From Glycine soja (taxonomy: Eukaryota > Streptophyta > Magnoliopsida > Fabales > Fabaceae), in assembly GCF_004193775.1 (NCBI RefSeq), contig NC_041011.1, positions 9,637,656-9,701,655 on the forward strand: a stretch of DNA of 64,000 nt. The letters run 5' to 3'. Shown here one piece after another: positions 10,332 through 23,005 of this stretch (position 1 is its first letter; each line of letters starts with the position of its first letter). The position numbers and the translations under genes were made by a program. The notes beneath the pieces were generated by a model that saw nothing but the letters and a program-made list of their open reading frames with translations, was not told the origin of the DNA and searched no databases.

Positions 10332-11897
10332 ATGGCTCGACAGAATGATCGTGCGATAGCTAATGCCCTTCAAGCCTTAGCTCAGGCTATAGGAAATCCG
10401 AATAGGGGAGAAGCTAGTGGAGTTGTTGAGTACCAGGGGTTAGACCGCTTCCAACGAAACAACCCTCCTTCATTCAATGGAGGATACAACCCTGATGGTG
10501 CTTAGAACTGGATACAGGAAATTGAGAAATTTTTTTGAGTTATGGCATGTCCGGAGGGGCAAAAGGTTGCTTTTGGTGCATATACTCTAGTGGAAGAAGC
10601 TGAGTATTGGTGGGAGAATACTCGCCAATGCCTAGAGGCTGAAGGTCAAGATGCGACCTGGGATGTCTTCAAGAGAGTGTTTTTGGATAAATACTTTCCC
10701 GAGGATGTTAGGAACAAGAAGGAGATGGAGTTCTTGGAGCTTAAGCGGGGAAACATGATTGTGGCTGAATATGCAGCCAAGTTTGAGAAGCTGGTGAGAT
10801 ACTTTCCCCATTATCAAGGGAGAAATGGTGAAAGTTCCAAGTGTGTAAAGTTTCTGAATGGCTTGTGACCTGAAGTGAAGCAAGCTATGAATTACCAAGG
10901 TGTTCGTTAGTTCCCACTTTTGATTAACATGTGTCAGATTTGGGATGAAGACTCTTGAGACAGGGCGACCTATTATAGGAGTAAAGGTCCAATGAGGAAC
11001 AAAAAGAATGGGCCTCAACATCGGGGAAAACCATATTCGACTCCTCCTAAGCAATATGGTAACCACCATGACTATCAGAGAATTGTTGCTAAAGGATTTG
11101 TAGGTGGTAGTGGTAGCAAACCCAATACTTTTCCCACTCATATCATTTGTTAAAGATGTGGTAAGCCAGGGCACATCTCCTTGAATTGTCCTGATATAGG
11201 TGTAACATGTTTTAATTATGGACAAAAGGGACACACTCAAAGAGATTGTTCACGACTCAAGAAACTGCAAAATGGTGGAGGCCCGAATGGTCAAACTGGA
11301 CATCCAAAGGCCACTGGAAGAGTCTTAACCCTTAATGGTGTTTAAGCTTCAAAATCCAAAGACCTAATCCAAGGTAGATGTTTCATAAATGGGATTTTGT
11401 TGCTTGTGCTATTCGATTCTGGTGTAACCCATTCCTTTATATCCTGTTTGTGTGTAGGAAAACTTAAGCTTTCTGTGTCTTCTTTAAATAAAGATCTAGT
11501 GGTAGAGACCCCTACTAGTGGTTCTGCGTTAACTTCTTATGTGTGTTTGAATTGTCTTGTGGAGATTTCTGGTAGAACATTCTTGATTGATTTGATTTGT
11601 TTGCCTTTGAGTCAGATTGATGTTATTCTTGGCATGGACTGGTTATCTTCCAACCATGTCTTGTTGAACTGTTTTGATAAAAATGTGGTGTTTGATGATT
11701 CTAGAGTGAGTATGGATACGATGTTTTTCTCTGCCAACCAAGTTGTTACATCTTTAAAAGAAGATGCTCGAGTGTACATGATCTTGTCTAGCTTGGAAAT
11801 AGAGACAAAGGTTTCTATGTGTGACCTCCCTGTTGTCAGAGAGTTTCCTGAAGTATTTCCTGAGGATATAACTGGTCTGCCACCTGAGAGAGAGAGA
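10332..11897 (+). pseudogene. Gypsy gag and protease, with stops
   Basis: The frame opens at ATG 10332 and carries a retrotransposon gag domain (frame 10542-10868: AEYWWENTRQCLE, FLDKYFPEDVRNKKEMEFLEL), two zinc knuckles at about 11157-11250 (RCGKPGHISLNC, then CFNYGQKGHTQRDC in which a Cys has become Tyr), and an aspartic protease (LFDSGVTHSFIS at ~11406, where DSG is the active-site motif, with IDVILGMDWL downstream). In-frame stops occur at 10503, 10536, 10866, 10908, 10956, 11151 and 11343. Near 11886-11896 a run of GA dinucleotides has an apparent extra 2 bp, and the pol frame moves from there on. Gag would form the particle and protease would mature it; this copy is inactive. Confidence 0.9.
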
Positions 11898-13273
11898 TAG
11901 AGTTTTCCATAGACTTAGTACCTGGTGCTGGACCCATATCCATAGCTCCTTATAGGATGTCTCCTATAGAGTTAGCTGAGCTTAAGAAATAGTTAGAGGA
12001 GTTGTTGGATAAGCAGCTTGTTAGACCTAGTGTGTCTCCGTGGGGAGCCCCAATGTTGTTAGTGAAGAAGAAAGATGGAACCATGAGGTTGTGTGTGGAT
12101 TACTGCTAGTTGAATAAGGTGACAATTAGGTATAAGTATCCTTTGCCTAGAATAGATGACCTTATGGACCAGCTGGTAGGAGCTTGTGTGTTTAGTAAGA
12201 TAGACCTTAGGTCGGGTTATCATCATATCCGAGTGAAGTCTGAGGATATACCAAAGACTGCTTTTAGGACCCGTTATGGTCACTACGAGTATCTAGTCAT
12301 GCCCTTTGGTGTGACTAATGCTCCAGGAGTGTTTATGGACTACATGAATAGAGTTTTTCACCCTTACCTTGATAGTTTTGTGGTAGCATTCATAGACAAT
12401 ATTTTGGTATACTCCAAGACTAGAGAGGAACATGAAGAAAATTTGAGGATTGAGTTGCATACCCTTAAGGACCGACAACTCTATGCTAAGTTGTCCAAGT
12501 GTGAGTTTTGGTTAGAGAAAGTTAGTTTCCTAGGGCATGTGATATCTCAAGGGGGTATAGCTGTGGATCCCTCTAAGATAGAAGTTGTTCTTGAGTGGGA
12601 GAGTCCTAAGTCTGTTTTTTAGATTAAGAGCTTTCTGGGCTTAGCAGGATACTACTGGAGATTCATAGAAGGTTTCTCCAAGTTGGCTCTACCTTTGACT
12701 AAATTGACTCGTAAGGGTCAAGCTTTTGTGTGGGATACCCAATGTGAGCATAGTTTCCAAACCCTTAAGGAAAGATTGACGACCGCTCCAGTGCTAGTTT
12801 TGCCTAACCTGAGAGAACCATTTGAGGTGTATTGTGATGCATCAAAGATGGGTTTAGGGGGAGTGTTGATGCAAAATGTCCAAGTAGTGGCCTATGCTTC
12901 TAGACAGCTAAAGACTCATGATAGGAATTATCCCACCCATGATCTAGAGTTGGCTGCCGTGGTTTTTGCCCTTAAGATGTGGAGGCATTATTTGTTTGGC
13001 TCTAAGTTCGAGGTGTTTAGTGATCATAAGAGCCTTAAGTACTTGTTTAGTCAGAAGGAGTTGAACATGAGACAAAGGAGATGGTTAGAATTTCTTAAGG
13101 ATTATGATTTTGAGCTTAGCTACCATCCCGGTAAAGCCAATGTAGTGGCTGATGCCTTGAGTAGGAAATCTCTACATATGTCTGCCTTGATGGTTAGAGA
13201 GATGGATCTCCTGGAACAGTTTAGAGACCTTAGTCTTGCATGTGAGGTTACTCCTAATAGTGTGAGATTATGA
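11898..13273 (+). pseudogene. Gypsy reverse transcriptase and RNase H, with stops and a mutated active site
   Basis: In the shifted frame the RT reads [48 protein letters not shown] and FLGHVIS. The catalytic YxDD motif is FIDN at about 12392-12403, so the second catalytic Asp is lost. RNase H follows ([52 protein letters not shown]). In-frame stops lie at 11990, 12107, 12620 and 13271. These enzymes would copy element RNA into DNA. Both stops and the active-site change indicate this copy cannot do so. Confidence 0.92.
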
Positions 13274-14740
13274 GCTTTGAGGATCACTAGTGAATTACTA
13301 GGTGATATCAAGGAGGGCCAGAAGATTGATCCTTTTCTAAGGACTCAGTTAGAGGCTATAGAGTCAGGAAGGGACAGTAGTTTCAAGGTTGGATCGGATG
13401 GGGTTTTGAGGCTTCAAGATAGGATTTGTGTTCCCAATGTGCCTGAACTTAGGAAGATGATCTTAGAGGAAGGACGTAGGAGTAATTTGAGCATCCATCC
13501 TGGTGCTACCAAGATGTATCAGGATTTAAAGATGATGTTTTGGTGGCCCAACATGAAGAGAGAGGTTAGTGAGTTTGTTTATGTATGTCTAGTCTGTTAG
13601 AAGGATAAGATAGAACATCAGAGACCTTCAGGGAAGTTACAACCCTTAGAGATACCCCAGTGGAAGTGGGACAGTATTTCCATGGATTTTGTGGTAGGAC
13701 TACCTAGAACCCCTAGAGGTTTAGATTCTATCTGGGTTATTGTTGATAGACTGACCAAGTCTGCTTACTTCATTCCTATTAATATCATATTTTCCTTGGA
13801 GAAGTTGACCTCCCTGTATATAAGTGAGATTGTCAAATTACATGGTGTGTCATCTAGCATAGTATCTGATAGAGATCCTAGGTTTACCTCTAGATTTTGG
13901 GAGAGCTTGAACAGAGCATTGGGAACCAAGCTTAGACTAAGTTCAGCCTACCATCCTCAGATTGATGGCCAAACTGAACAGACCATTCAGTCATTGGAGG
14001 ACCTTTTGAGGGCGTGTGTCTTAGAGCAAAAAGGAAGTTGGGAGAGTTTTCTTCCATTGATAGAGTTCACTTATAATAACAGTTTTCATTCTACGATTGG
14101 CATGGCTCCCTATGAAGCTATGTATGGTAGAAGGTGTAGGATACCCCTATGTTGGTTAGAGCTCGGAGAAGGCCTCACCTTAGGACTGGAAGTGGTACAA
14201 CAAACCACAGAGAAGGTCAAGTTGATCCAAGAAAGGATGAGGACTGCTCAGAGTAGGCAGAAAATTTATCATGATATGAGAAGGAAAGATTTGGAATTCA
14301 AGGTTAGTGATCATGTATTCTTAAGAGTCACTCTATGGACTGGGGTTGGTCGAGCATTGAAATCCCGAAAACTCACACCTCGTTTTATCGGTCCTTTCCA
14401 AATTCTTAAGAGAGTTGGCCCTGTGGCATACCAAATTGCATTACCCCCGTCTCTTTCTAATCTTCACAATGTCTTTCATGTGTCTCAACTTCGTAAGTAT
14501 ATCCATGATCCATCCCATGTGATTGAATTGGATGATGTACAAGTGAAGGAGAATTTGACGTATGAAACATTGCCTTTGAGGATCGAGGATAAGAGAACAA
14601 AACACCTAAGAGGGAAAGAGATTTCGTTGGTCAAGGTGATTCGGGGAGGTGCATTAGGAGAAGATGCCATGTGGGAATTAGAAAGTTAGATGCGAGAAGC
14701 TCATCCATCCTTGTTTGAGTAAGGTAAATTTCGAGGATGA
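13274..14740 (+). pseudogene. Gypsy integrase with chromodomain-like C-terminus
   Basis: After a stop at 13271 the frame continues with the N-terminal zinc-binding region (SIHPGATKMYQDLK, FWWPNMK, CLVC); the first His of the HHCC motif appears to be Arg. A stop lies at 13598. The catalytic core has its Asp in MDFVVGLPRT (13682), the second in SDRDPRF (~13867) and the Glu in DGQTEQT (~13978), so the D,D-E triad is present. The C-terminal part contains LTPRFIGPFQI, LHNVFHVSQLRKY and a chromo-like end MWELES followed by TAG at 14687. The protein would insert element DNA into chromosomes, with the C-terminal module steering target choice. Confidence 0.9.
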
Positions 14741-14763
14741 AATTTCTAAAAGGGTGGGAGAGT

Positions 14764-16053
14764 TGTAACACCCTGATATATATATCTATATATTATTGGT
14801 AATTATGTTTGATGTTTGATTATATTTGTTGTGTTATTTTATCCGTAATTATTTTCAAGGAGGTGAGTTTATATATTAAAAGGGTGTTAGTAATTAAAGC
14901 GTTAGCTTCTCAAAGAAGCCTCTTGAGAAAGCTTTTCAAAGAAGCCACGAGGAAGCTTCTTGAGGAAGCCTCTTAATGAAGCTTCTTAAGGAAGCTACAT
15001 GAAGCTGCCTTGGTAAAAACGCTGCCTAGCCTTCGTTAATTGTTGGATCTTCATGAAATTTGTTTTTAAGATTAAAAAGATACTTTTCCACGATCTCACC
15101 ATTGGGATCTTTCAGAAGATGTCTGGAGTGTGCACGACGTTTCCATTTCCGAGAGCATTGCTCACTTGTGCGTTTTGAGCCTTGTAGTCCAAGTAGCTTT
15201 GGAAAAATGCCATTTCTTCTCCTTTCTTTCTTCCAAAACCATTTCCAACGTGACAAGCTTTTTCTCCATCATCCACAGCCACCATTAGCCACCACAAAGC
15301 GCCGTTGTTCTCCTTTAAAACCCCACACCGAGAGGAACCCTTCAACCAAAGCGGAATCTTCCAACTTGCCTCGCTGTTTCGGTAGAGAACGAAACCCTAA
15401 TCTAACCTTTTGTTTTCCTTCAAGGTAACCATGGTTCTACACTTGTTTCTTGTTAGTTTCATCTTACCTTTGCATCATTTCTGAGTTTGGAAACCGTCAT
15501 TGCATGTTTTACGCTTCCTCTGAAAAACCCTAGAGCAAAGAGACTTTGTAAACGTTATCTTTTCATGAAATGCATGTTATTTTCGTAACCTACACTGAAC
15601 CCTGATCACATTGGCATGGTCGGAATTTCCAAATGATGTCCCTTTGTAAAACCCGAAATGTTCTCAGCACTTTCATGTAGTGATGTGGGTGTTTGAACTA
15701 GAACATTGTTATTAGCTTTGTTTTCTGAAATCCATATTAAGTCTCCTTCATTTTGGTATGGTAGAGGATTGCGTGGAACCAACGAGCGAAGAAGAAAAAG
15801 AAATCTCCAAGTGACGTGACGAGGAACCCGCGGGTAGCTCACAATAGGTGAGGGAAGTTTATTATAAAATTTACCATTTTAACACCATAGTTAGGGTCAG
15901 GGAACCTAGGCTATGAGGATAATTGTCTGTCCTTATTGCATGCTGATTTTTCTTTTATGGAAAACGATGTTTTTAACAAATGGGATTCAATATAATTGTT
16001 ATTGATATGCATGCTGGTTTTTCAGGAAAGACTATGTTTTGACGAATGGGATG

Positions 16054-16124
<71 letters not shown>

Positions 16125-17697
16125 GATGATTGATATTGTTGTCTTTATTTGATGTGTGTTGTTTGAAGACTTGGTAGTGTGAATCTTAGGCATGAAAGAA
16201 ATATATATGTGCGGAATGCGATTTGTTGTTAATGTCGCTATTGAGGATTTTAATTGATATGTGGTGATATTGATAATTATGATGATATTGATTTGAGATG
16301 ACGTTAATAAAGACTATGTCAACAAGAATTGATGGTATTATTGATGATTATGTGAATATGAAATGAGGTTGTTGTTGTTGATAACGTCATTGAGATGAGA
16401 TGATGTCTATGTTAAGAATGATGTGAAAATGGAATGTTGATTGATGTTGGAAATGCATTAGCATGTGCATGTTGTGTATGTTCGTGGGGGGCGAAGTGCA
16501 CTGACCTTCCAGGGTCATTGGCACTTGCTTTGGGCCACGTTCATACGTTGGATGTTGTGTATGTTCGTGGGGGGCGAAGTGCACTGACCTTCCAGGGTCT
16601 TTGGCACTTGCTTTGGGCCACGTTCATACGTCGTATGTAGTGTATGTCATGGGGGGTAAGTGCACTGACCTTGTCAGATGGCCCAGACGTGGGTGACAAG
16701 CGTGGTTAAAGAATCTAAGTATTTCTGAGGGGATGCTTAAGCACTTTAATTGGTCCATGGTCTTTGGCACTTGCTTTTGGCCATGTTCATAGCTCATACG
16801 ACACAGGAAATAGAGTAACTGTGGCAGAGTGTACTTTGTACTGAGGGGGTGTGTCACCTGGTAGGGAACTTCTTTGGGCCCCCAGGCTGATCACCTATGG
16901 GGGGGCAGTTACGTGCCCAACCGGGTGGTCTCATCGAACTCTGCATGGTTCCCTAAGTGAGAGTGTCGTGTGGACACACTTAGGTTATTTCCTGAGATTT
17001 GGTTGTTGGTACATACCACATTACATCTGAGAGTTGAGTCAGGTGCATGCATCATTTGGTGCAGTCTTGATTGGATCCATGGATGGATAATGAGTAATTG
17101 TTGAATGTGGATGATGAACAATTGTTGGATGTGAGTGTCAAATAATGAATATTGTGTAAGCTCATAATGTTTGCATATGTTTCTTTCTAATTGTGGTTAT
17201 TTGGAATTGGTATTGGTTCTTTTTATAATGAACTCACCCTTGCAATTTTGTATCGTGTGGTTGATACCTGTGATGATCACGAACATTGTTTGTGGGAGCT
17301 GAATGACAGCAGCAGGGTGCAGGGAGTAAGATTCTGGTGAGGAGTCACCGAGCCGACGTGATGACGTTGACATTATTTTGGGAGAGAGTTGTGTTTTGTA
17401 ATCAACTCCTCCGTAGTTGGTTTTAAGTTTTATTTTGTCGAGTTAAAGATGTAAAACTTGGATTTTAATTATTTTATGAACAGATTTAATTTTCGTTATG
17501 TGTATGACGTGTACTGAGTAACTGTTTCTATATAATTATGTATATTCACTTAAGTAATGGCCTGTTGTTGGGTGAATGTATGTTGTGACAAAATTACTTC
17601 TATTTTCATAAGCAAATGAAGGGGGTTCTTTTTTATAAAAATTGAAATTATCGCATATTAGAGTGTTGATATCATAGCGACGAGGCGGGTCGTTACA
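14764..17697 (+). repeat. Gypsy element 3' LTR (2934 bp)
   Basis: Bounded by TG at 14764 and CA at 17697. The first TA tract is much shorter than in the 5' LTR (14775-14793), whereas the second is longer (16056-16120). A degenerate duplication at about 15945-16050 (tgctg.tttttc ... atgggat) is absent from the 5' LTR. The 83-bp repeat is present at about 16471-16675. Confidence 0.92.
16056..16120. repeat. (TA)n microsatellite in Gypsy 3' LTR
   Basis: About 32 TA units, longer than its partner in the 5' LTR. Confidence 0.95.
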
Positions 17698-18743
17698 TTC
17701 TTCATAATTCATAAGGAGTCTTTTTTATCATTGGTCTAATCAATATTATGTTCTGAACATAGCATGTTGTATTAACTATTTCTTCCTAAAAGTGTTTAGG
17801 AAGTGAGTTTTCAAAAAGCATGGTTCTAGCTATTTCTTGTAGAGTTCTATTTCTCCTTTCAACTACCCCATTTTGTTGAAGTGTTCTTGATGAAGAGAAG
17901 TTTTGGAAAATATCATTCTTTTCACATAATCATCTGAACTCAACATTTTCAAACTCAGTTCCATGGTCACTCTCGATAGAAGAGATGCAAAAGCCTTTTT
18001 CATTTTGAACTCTTTTACAAAATACTTCAAATACCTTGAAAGACTCGTGCTTATAAGCAAAGAAGTATACCTAGGTATATCTTGAATAGTCATCAACTAT
18101 GACAAAGCCATACGATTTTCCTACCATACTTAATGTTCCAGCTGGTCCAAATAGAACGACATGCAACAACTGTAACAGTCTAGAAATGGAAACAACATCT
18201 TTAGATTTAAAAGAGGTTTTGATTTCCCTTGCTGACATGCTTCATAGAGGATATGAGTTTTCCAACAGATCTTGAACAATCCTTTAACTAAATCCTTTTT
18301 GGATAGTCTTGAAATATGTTTTAAGTTGACATGCCCAAGTATTTTATGCCAAATGCATCTTTCATCTTCTATGGATAGCAGGCATGTTACATTTTGTTGG
18401 CTAAGATCTATAAGATCAATCTCATACATATTGTTGTGTCATCTGGTAGTAAAGAAAAACTTGTCATGTTTTGTCTTAACTATACACTTGTCTTTGTTTA
18501 AGGAAACAATATAACCATTATCACAAAATTGACTCAGGCTAAGTAGGTTATACTTTAGACCTTCAACATATAAGATGTTGTCTATGAAGGCTAGAGAGGG
18601 AACACCAACTTTACCTATACTAGAGATCTTCCCCTTACCTATGCCTCCAAAGCCAATTGTAACTCCTTCATGTGGCTTTAGATCTAGGAACATAGACCTT
18701 TCCCTCGTCATGTGTCAAGAGCATCCATTGTCCAGATACCAAT
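17698..18743 (-). pseudogene. Element A pol, 5' half: protease end, GAG-pre-integrase and integrase
   Basis: Minus-strand frames at 18439-18711, 18130-18429 and 17863-18096. The sequence at 18700-18743 reads YLDNGCS, a stop, then HMT: the protease motif with DSG changed to DNG. Next comes LSLSQFCDNGYIV and the pre-integrase zinc region (WHKILGHVNLKHISRL ... YEACQQGK), where one Cys of the CX2C pair is Tyr. The integrase core is followed at ~17880 by an NGVVERRNRTLQE-like motif and continues to 17698, where the Gypsy element interrupts it. Coding resumes at 6972. The other end, 18743, is the insertion point of element C. Confidence 0.87.
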
Positions 18744-19983
18744 TGTTATACCCTAATTTCGTCCGGGGACTATTGTTTGTTGATCTTTTGATCCTTGCTA
18801 GTCGACTTACGATGTTGAATGCCAGTTACAGTGCAAAGCAAGGAACCATTCAGTGTTCCGATCAGGAATGCAAAAAATACCAAAAAAGAGGGCCAAAAGG
18901 GTCTTTTCATTGAGTTTCCTAAACCCTAGCTCGCCCAGGCTAGCCTCTGGCTTGCTTGGGCCCCTAAATTACTTCAGGGTGAAGGAACCAGCTCGCCTGG
19001 GCAAACTGCCAGTACCCCAAGTGCTCATTTTCCTATAAATAGGTGTGCTAGGGAGGCTGAGGGGAGGTAAAAAGGTTCAGTACTTGAGGGAATTAAGAGA
19101 ATTAAGAAATAAGAAGAAGAAGAAAGAAGAGGTAAAAAGGTTCAATCTCTACATCGTTCCTCGTTTAGTGTTCTTCGTGCTACCATCGGTTAGTTTTGAT
19201 TTTGAGGATTTAATGTGATCTATGTACCCTTAGGGATCCCCCTTGTTGTTTCGTGCACACTCATCTTCTCCATCTATCATCGTCAATCTTTTTTTTTTGT
19301 AAAGTTCAATCTTAACCGATCACTAAGTGTTGTAAAGTTGTCTTTGAAAAGATTAAAAGTTAATAAACAAAATCAAGATAAAACCAACTCATAACTAATT
19401 TCCTCTTATCAAATATCACTTGAGATCGTTTCAAGGTCCAGCGCCTTAACAACTCTCTCCTCTTTCCAAAATTTAAAGATTGTTTCAAGGTCCAACACCT
19501 TAACAATTCTCTCCGCTTTTTCAAGTTTAAAACATTGTTTCAAGGTCCAACGCCTTAAACAACTTTTTGTTCATAATTAAAATGAATTTTTCAAAAACAT
19601 AAAAATCAATTTAACACATAAACATTCAGACTTAAAGAACTATGTAGGTCTGAATTCCTCATCGCACTTAAAGATACGTAGGACTAAGGGCAGTCCCCTT
19701 GTCGACCCCAAAAATATAAAAAATATAAAAATGGAAAATACATATTTTGAAGTCACATTATGCACACTCGATTGAAGGTTGTCGTCTCTTGTGACGGACG
19801 CGTGGGGTGCTAATACCTTCCCCATGCGTAAACAACTCCTAAACCCTTATTTTCAAAATTCGTAGTCCTCTTTCTAGTTTTTCTTGAATAAACGTTGGTG
19901 GCGAGTCCCATGTGTTTTCCTTTTTGGAAGACGCTCCTTTGGCTTTTCACCTCGCCCGTCCCATCGTAGGGTAGGTTGCAACA
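18744..19983 (+). repeat. Element C 5' LTR (1240 bp)
   Basis: Begins TGTTATACCC and ends GGTTGCAACA. A TATA box CCTATAAATAGG lies at about 19031-19042. Three repeats of the type TTTCAAGGTCCA.CGCCTTAA occur at about 19431, 19483 and 19534. It is about 220 bp longer than the 3' LTR, the extra sequence lying in U3 between ~18766 and ~18985. Confidence 0.88.
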
Positions 19984-20005
19984 GATGGCGACTCCACTGG
20001 GGACT
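19984..20005 (+). promoter_or_regulatory. Element C primer-binding site
   Basis: GATGGCGACTCCACTGGGGAC follows the 5' LTR at once. It is not the tRNA-Met site used by the other elements here. It resembles the tRNA-Arg-complementary site described for Ogre/Tat elements; matching it to a tRNA set would confirm this. Confidence 0.65.
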
Positions 20006-21526
20006 ATTAGAGAGTTAAGCCATTCGATCAGTGTGCAATGTTTTATCGCGACTTCTTCTTTATTTATGCTCCCTCTTCTCTTTGATCTTTTGTTTTGTCC
20101 ATATTTATGTATAAAATTTGCTATGTTATTGTGTTTGGTGTGTATCTGTCTATCTATTACATTCGTAGTTAGAAATATTTTTGTTCTGTGCACACATGGC
20201 ACCTACACCTTTGCACACACATTGAGATGTTAGGCCCTATACCCAGGTCAGTGTGAGCCATAGTGTGTGGAGGTTGATCTGTGGTCATGCTAGGTCTCCG
20301 ATTCGCTTGATAATAGTGAATCCTCATCTAGAGTTTTCCTCTTTTGGTGATGCATTGTCGCTGATAGTCCCTATTGCCACAATGTATTATCTAAGAGGAT
20401 GATATCTCTAGAGACCGGTAAGGTTACATGAAAGTACCCTTGGGAGTTATCGCTAGAAGTGGACTTTTGGATCCTTTCCATTAGGTTCTTGAATTAGGGG
20501 GCACATAGCAAACTCACTCTGGCTTGTTCCTTGATGGCATCATGCATATCTTCATGGCATCATAATAGACATATCATTCCTGCATTTATCATTTATCATA
20601 TTCATGCATTGCATTTGCATAAGTCATTGCATTATCATACATCTTCATTTAACATGCTTTTGTTCTGCCACCTGCATACATTCTATTTTCATCGTTCGCA
20701 TGTTATGTTCACTCATGCATAATCCTTGCATTTTCCTCTGCAAAAAGAAAAAAAACAAAACAAAAAAGAACAAAAAAGAAAGTCACAGTGAAGAATGAAA
20801 GTTTACACCACAATCTTAGTTACATGTGTTGGGTACCATGATGATAGCTATAAATAAACCATGTTGGGATTATACACTCTTTTCTCTGAAAAAAATGATT
20901 GAAAATCATGTGAACATGGTACCTAATGCATTGTTAACTAGGAAATGATGGTTCTTCGAGCGTCTCATGTCGATCTCATAATTACATTTGTCATGCATAG
21001 CATATGTTGCCCTACTCATCCATCTCTATGATATGTTGCCAAAGTATTGACAAGCAAAATTTCTATTCCTTGGATTATGGGGTCAAACCAAGCACACGCT
21101 CTTAAGAAAAGGTTTTCATCAAGTCAAGGTCAAGTATGGAAGTAACCAGCTTGCAAAAGTTGGGGTAGAAGATGGATCGAGTTTATATAACTTCTTTAGC
21201 AACTGCCAACACATGATTGAGATAAATAATTTGCAAAATTTTGAGACTGTTAATGTCCATGTTTTATTTCCAGTTGCACTTTGACTCTGACAAAACGTAA
21301 TGTTGTCTGAATTGATTCGACCCTATGTTCTACTGAATGTCCTATGTAAAATTTGCAATACTTCCACAATGCATCATTCACATACATCCATGCTTAGTTT
21401 TCTTTTCACATTGGTTGCATTGCTCATTGCATTTTTTCCTTGAAATCAGAACTGTAATCATTGTTATCAAAAAGGAAAGAACACACTTTACGACGCCCTT
21501 ACCGAACACGTGCCAGAGCTAGAGTA
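20006..21526. other. Element C leader region, no gene seen
   Basis: About 1.5 kb between PBS and gag. It contains runs rich in CAT and TTGCAT (20530-20720) and A-rich tracts. The short frames here have no recognisable domain. Confidence 0.6.
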
Positions 21527-23005
21527 ATGAGTGAAATAGAGGAGGTGCAAGAGCAGATGAAGGCTGACATGGAGGCCATGAAAGAGTAAATGATCACAAT
21601 GATGGAAGCCATGATGAGTATGAGAAGGATGATGGAGGTCAATATGGCTACAGTTGTTGCCACAAGTACTGCCACAGAAATGGACCCGACTCACCCACCT
21701 GGCTTCAGTCAAGTAAATCATCCAACCTCGGATAGGGTAGGTCAGGGAGGCAAAAAGTTGGGAAGTGCGGGTGGCCCCTATTTTGTGCAAGTTCTGAACA
21801 AGCATTCCTTCCCACCATATGGCTTGCCTCCCAACTATACACCACTCAATGTTGCACACACTCCCGATGAGAATGTTGACAACTCTGCACCCACACCCAT
21901 CGAGAGCCAACAACCCCAATCTGATCATGCTCATGTCTCTCAACCCATGAGGGAGACACATGAAGCACCCCGAGACCACAATCTAACCGACTTCGAGCCT
22001 CACCTTGAATATGTCGCTGAGGGGCAGGCGTTTTGCGGTGTACCCCTGCCAAACACTTTGGGGGGCCCTCAGTATCACCCACAACCACAACCCTTTCATT
22101 TTGCGGTGGGAAGAATCCCTCCTGCTATGGTGGAAAGGGAGAGATTTGATCATATAGAGGAGAGGCTGAGGGCTATTGAAGGAGGCAGAGATTATGCCTT
22201 TGCTTACATTGCAGAATTGTGCCTAGTGGCCGACGCCGTTATCCCTCTGAAGTTCAAGGTGCTGGATTTCGATAAATACAAGGGGACTACTTGCCCCAAG
22301 AATCACTTGAAGATGTACAACAGGAAAATGGGGGTATACTCGAAAAATGAAAAATTATTGATGCATTTCTTCCAAGAAAGTCTTACTGGGGAAGCCGTCA
22401 CCTGGTATACTAATCTGGAACCTTCCCGAATCCATTTTTGGAAGGACCTAATGGTTGCCTTCATTAGGCAGTATCAGTACAAATCTGATATGGCTCTGAA
22501 TAAAATGCAGCTACAAAACATGTATAAAAAGGAGGATGAATCTTTCAAAGAATACACCCAAAGGTGGAGGAATCTGGAAACTTAAGTAGCGCCCCCAATG
22601 ATGGATAGGGAGATGATAATAATGATAGAAGACACGTTACTAGTGTTCTACTATGAGAAGATGGTGGGTTATATGCCTTCAAGCTTTGCCAATTTAGTTT
22701 TCGCCGGCGAAAGGATCGAAGTGGGTCTGAGAAGAGGCAAATTTGATTATCCTACTTTGATGAATAAGAAGCTTGGGGCAAATGAAGAGAATAAGAAGGA
22801 GGGAGAAACCCATGTTGTGGCTGCCGTTCCTACATGGCCAAATTTCCCATTAGCCCCACAATATCAATACTCGGCCAATATCAGTCCTTCTCATTACCCA
22901 CCACCCTACCAGCCAAGAACGCCCAATCATCCACAAAGGTCATCCCTAAATCAACCACAAAATCCACCCAATGCACATTACTGTAAACAACAGTCACAAT
23001 GCTAA
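21527..23005 (+). pseudogene. Element C gag (Tat/Ogre type), two stops
   Basis: One frame runs from ATG 21527 to 23005 with stops at about 21587 and 22583. It starts with a Met/Glu-rich segment (MMEAMMSMRRMMEV), then a Pro-rich linker (PTPIESQQPQSDHAH), a coiled section (RFDHIEERLRAIEGG), and a retrotransposon-gag capsid region (HFFQESLTGEAVTWYTNL, WKDLMVAFIRQYQYKSDMA, SFKEYTQRWRNL). The second part after the stop contains YYEKMVGYMPSSFANLVFAGERIE and a Pro/Gln-rich tail. This layout is typical of legume Tat/Ogre gag. Both stops stand where a CAA codon could have become TAA. No zinc knuckle or protease is visible after it. Confidence 0.82.

Larger units (their letters stand above)
6973..17697 (+). 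mobile_element. Gypsy (chromovirus, Tekay-like) LTR retrotransposon, complete but dead
   Basis: LTRs 6973-9862 and 14764-17697 both begin TGTAACACCCTGATATATAT and end GGCGGGTCGTTACA. The flanks CTCTT (6968-6972) and TTCTT (17698-17702) are a 5-bp target duplication with one mismatch. A PBS TGGTATCAGAGC follows the 5' LTR and a purine tract AAAAGGGTGGGAGAGT precedes the 3' LTR. Domain order gag, protease, RT, RNase H, integrase is Gypsy. The C-terminus (VKVIRGG...MWELES) is like the tail of the Tekay group of chromoviruses. It inserted into the integrase of element A, in the opposite orientation. Thirteen in-frame stops and one frameshift make it non-autonomous today. Confidence 0.93.

Noticed and set aside
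10632..11240. 202-codon minus-strand frame opposite the Gypsy gag
   Set aside because: Antisense of gag and zinc knuckles; no motif of its own.
21488..21979. 163-codon minus-strand frame opposite the element C gag
   Set aside because: It is the antisense shadow of the gag frame, which has recognisable capsid motifs.
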